Source: Methylomonas sp.
Lineage (GTDB): Bacteria > Pseudomonadota > Gammaproteobacteria > Methylococcales > Methylomonadaceae
Direction of reading: 5' to 3'
Length of the DNA stretch: 8,040 bases
Assembly: GCA_026990815.1 (NCBI GenBank)
Contig: JALXCS010000066.1
Location: 1-8,040 of the forward strand
The translations under genes and the position numbers were made by a program. Positions 6,498-8,040 of this stretch are shown one piece after another (within the stretch, counting starts at the first letter, position 1; each line of letters starts with the position of its first letter). Below the pieces are notes generated by a model. It searched no databases. It had not been told where the DNA came from and worked only from the letters and a program-made list of their open reading frames with translations.

Positions 6498-7962
6498 CAG
6501 TTATATTTTTATTTTTTGTTTTCTGCCAATTGCTATTTTTATCTATTTCTATCTGAACAAACTTCGTCTGACACAGGCTTCAACCAGTTGGCTGGTTTTT
6601 GCAAGTTTATTTTTCTATAGCTGGTGGAATATTGCTTATTTGCCTTTGATTTTAACCTCGGTGTTGTTTAATTATTCAATCACACAAATTATCACCAGCT
6701 ACGATGAAACCAAAAAGAATTTTTTCAGCAAAAAAGCCATTTTTCTGTTTGGACTGGTATTTAATCTGAGTCTGTTGGGCTATTTCAAATACACGGATTT
6801 TTTTATTGAAAACATTAACGTGGCAGTGGGTGCGAATTTACCATTACTGCAGTTGACCTTGCCGCTTGCCATCAGCTTTTTTACCTTGCAACAGATTGCT
6901 TTTTTAGTCGATAGTTATGAAGGCCTGGCCAAGGAAAACAATTTTCTGGATTATGCAGTTTTTGTGACCTTTTTCCCGCAGTTAATTGCAGGTCCAATTG
7001 TTCATCATAGTGAAATGATGCCGCAATTTGCCAAACTCAGAAACAAGATAGTTAACTATAAAAATATTGCCAATGGCCTGGCATTATTCTCCATTGGTTT
7101 ATTCAAGAAAGTAGTCATTGCCGATACCTTTGCTATCTGGGCGAATGTAGGTTTCGATGATCTCCAGACGCTTTCATTTCTGGAAGCCTGGATGACTTCA
7201 TTTTCCTATACCTTTCAGCTTTATTTTGATTTTTCCGGTTATACCGATATGGCCTTGGGAATAGGGCTGATCTTCAATATCAAATTGCCGCTCAATTTCA
7301 ATAGTCCCTTGAAAAAAACCGGCATGATTGATTTCTGGAAAAACTGGCACATGACCCTGACCAATTTTATTACTACTTATATCTATACCCCGATTAACCG
7401 AAGTTACAACCGTCTAACCTTCCATAAAGCGATGTGGGCAACTTTTCTCACTTTTTTGATTGCCGGATTATGGCATGGTGCATCCTGGATGTTCGTTATT
7501 TTTGGCGCATTGCATGGTATCGGTGTGGTGATTAATCATTACTGGAAAAAAACCAAAATCAAAACTGGCAAGGTTTTAGCCTGGCTTATCACTTTTAATT
7601 TTGTCAATTTTACCTTCGTCTTTTTTCGGGCCAAAGACTTGTCAGACGCCATAAAAGTCTTGAAGGGGATGTCTGGATTGAATGGCTTCTCATTGCCAGA
7701 TTTATTGTCAGGGTTTATTCCAGATCTAAAAAAAATCGGGGTTGATTTCCACCCCTTCATGGGGGATTCAATTAAATTTTCCTGGTTAATTTTTCTCTAT
7801 ATTGGTTTGGCTTTCGTATTGGTGCTGGTTTTTAAAAACTCGGTTGAATTAATTCACCGGTACCAAAAAAGTTACAAAACAGCATTAGTTTCCAGTTTAT
7901 TATTTTTTGTCGGGGTGATGTCGATGAACCGGACATCAGAATTTCTTTATTTCAATTTTTAA
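6487..7962 (+). CDS. MBOAT-family membrane O-acyltransferase (AlgI/DltB-like)
   Basis: This 491-residue polytopic inner-membrane protein is of the AlgI/DltB/PatA type, which passes acyl groups from a cytosolic donor to extracytoplasmic acceptors such as alginate or teichoic acid. It opens with MLFNSYIFIF, as AlgI-type proteins do. Family motifs follow: FFPQLIAGPI (162-171), FDFSGYTDMALGIG (247-260), FWKNWHMTLTNF (283-294, His288) and GLWHGASW (327-334), whose His330 is the expected catalytic His. About ten or more hydrophobic segments are visible, and the length is normal for AlgI. Start is GTG with strong GGAGG; the first 11 bases overlap the VOC gene. It differs from AlgI in its setting: it follows an FkbH protein and an ACP rather than alginate genes, so its donor may be an ACP-bound glyceryl-type group, as DltB uses DltC. 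The stop overlaps the next start (TAATG). Acceptor unknown. Confidence 0.93.
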   Translation: MLFNSYIFIFCFLPIAIFIYFYLNKLRLTQASTSWLVFASLFFYSWWNIAYLPLILTSVLFNYSITQIITSYDETKKNFFSKKAIFLFGLVFNLSLLGYFKYTDFFIENINVAVGANLPLLQLTLPLAISFFTLQQIAFLVDSYEGLAKENNFLDYAVFVTFFPQLIAGPIVHHSEMMPQFAKLRNKIVNYKNIANGLALFSIGLFKKVVIADTFAIWANVGFDDLQTLSFLEAWMTSFSYTFQLYFDFSGYTDMALGIGLIFNIKLPLNFNSPLKKTGMIDFWKNWHMTLTNFITTYIYTPINRSYNRLTFHKAMWATFLTFLIAGLWHGASWMFVIFGALHGIGVVINHYWKKTKIKTGKVLAWLITFNFVNFTFVFFRAKDLSDAIKVLKGMSGLNGFSLPDLLSGFIPDLKKIGVDFHPFMGDSIKFSWLIFLYIGLAFVLVLVFKNSVELIHRYQKSYKTALVSSLLFFVGVMSMNRTSEFLYFNF

Positions 7963-8040
7963 TGGCCTTCATGACTGGCAAAACCTGGGTGAAAGTTCAT
8001 TTATTGATCCTCAGTGTTTTATTCTTAGCAACCTATCTTT
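7962..8040 (+). CDS. Start of a fifth operon gene, cut by the right edge
   Basis: An open frame begins with ATG at 7962, overlapping the MBOAT stop codon in TAATG, and stays open to the window end (26 codons). A second in-frame ATG lies at 7971. The visible N-terminus is a short basic stretch (TGKTWVKVH) followed by a hydrophobic segment (LLILSVLFLATYL), as in a signal anchor or signal peptide of an exported or membrane-tethered protein. Genes directly after AlgI-type MBOAT genes often encode SGNH/AlgJ/AlgX-like partners that finish acyl transfer in the periplasm, so that is the first hypothesis. Too little sequence is present to identify the family. Confidence 0.6.
   Translation, partial: MAFMTGKTWVKVHLLILSVLFLATYL

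Overview
The window is AT-rich, protein-dense bacterial DNA. The protein families (MgtE, an FkbH-like HAD protein, an AlgI-type MBOAT acyltransferase and bacterial GT-C glycosyltransferases) fit a Gram-negative bacterium, probably a low-GC gammaproteobacterium. That placement is inference; nothing here fixes the genus. No rRNA, tRNA, CRISPR array, transposase or integrase was seen.

Layout. Positions 1-436 (minus strand) hold a broken or chimeric N-terminal copy of a GT-C membrane glycosyltransferase. Next to it on the same strand is an intact paralogue (536-1981). An intergenic region (1982-2367) with divergent promoter candidates separates it from a plus-strand mgtE magnesium channel gene (2368-3720). 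A second intergenic region (3721-4077) contains a 120-bp imperfect palindrome at 3755-3874, which looks like a non-autonomous repeat element. From 4078 to the right edge runs a tight plus-strand operon: FkbH-like protein, free-standing acyl carrier protein (ACP), small VOC/glyoxalase-fold protein, AlgI/DltB-type MBOAT acyltransferase, and the start of a fifth gene cut by the window edge.

How the genes may work together. FkbH-like proteins are known to take a three-carbon unit from 1,3-bisphosphoglycerate, dephosphorylate it and load it as a glyceryl thioester on an ACP. MBOAT proteins such as DltB and AlgI move acyl groups through the membrane onto surface polymers, and DltB does so from a carrier protein. 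Placed together with tight gene junctions, they suggest a Dlt-like route: ACP-bound glyceryl (or a derived C3 hydroxyacyl group) made in the cytosol and passed by the MBOAT to an extracytoplasmic glycan or other acceptor. The VOC protein may modify or epimerise the carried group. The acceptor and the exact acyl group cannot be read from the sequence. The GT-C glycosyltransferases nearby also suit an envelope-glycan setting, but they lie on the other strand beyond mgtE and may be unrelated.
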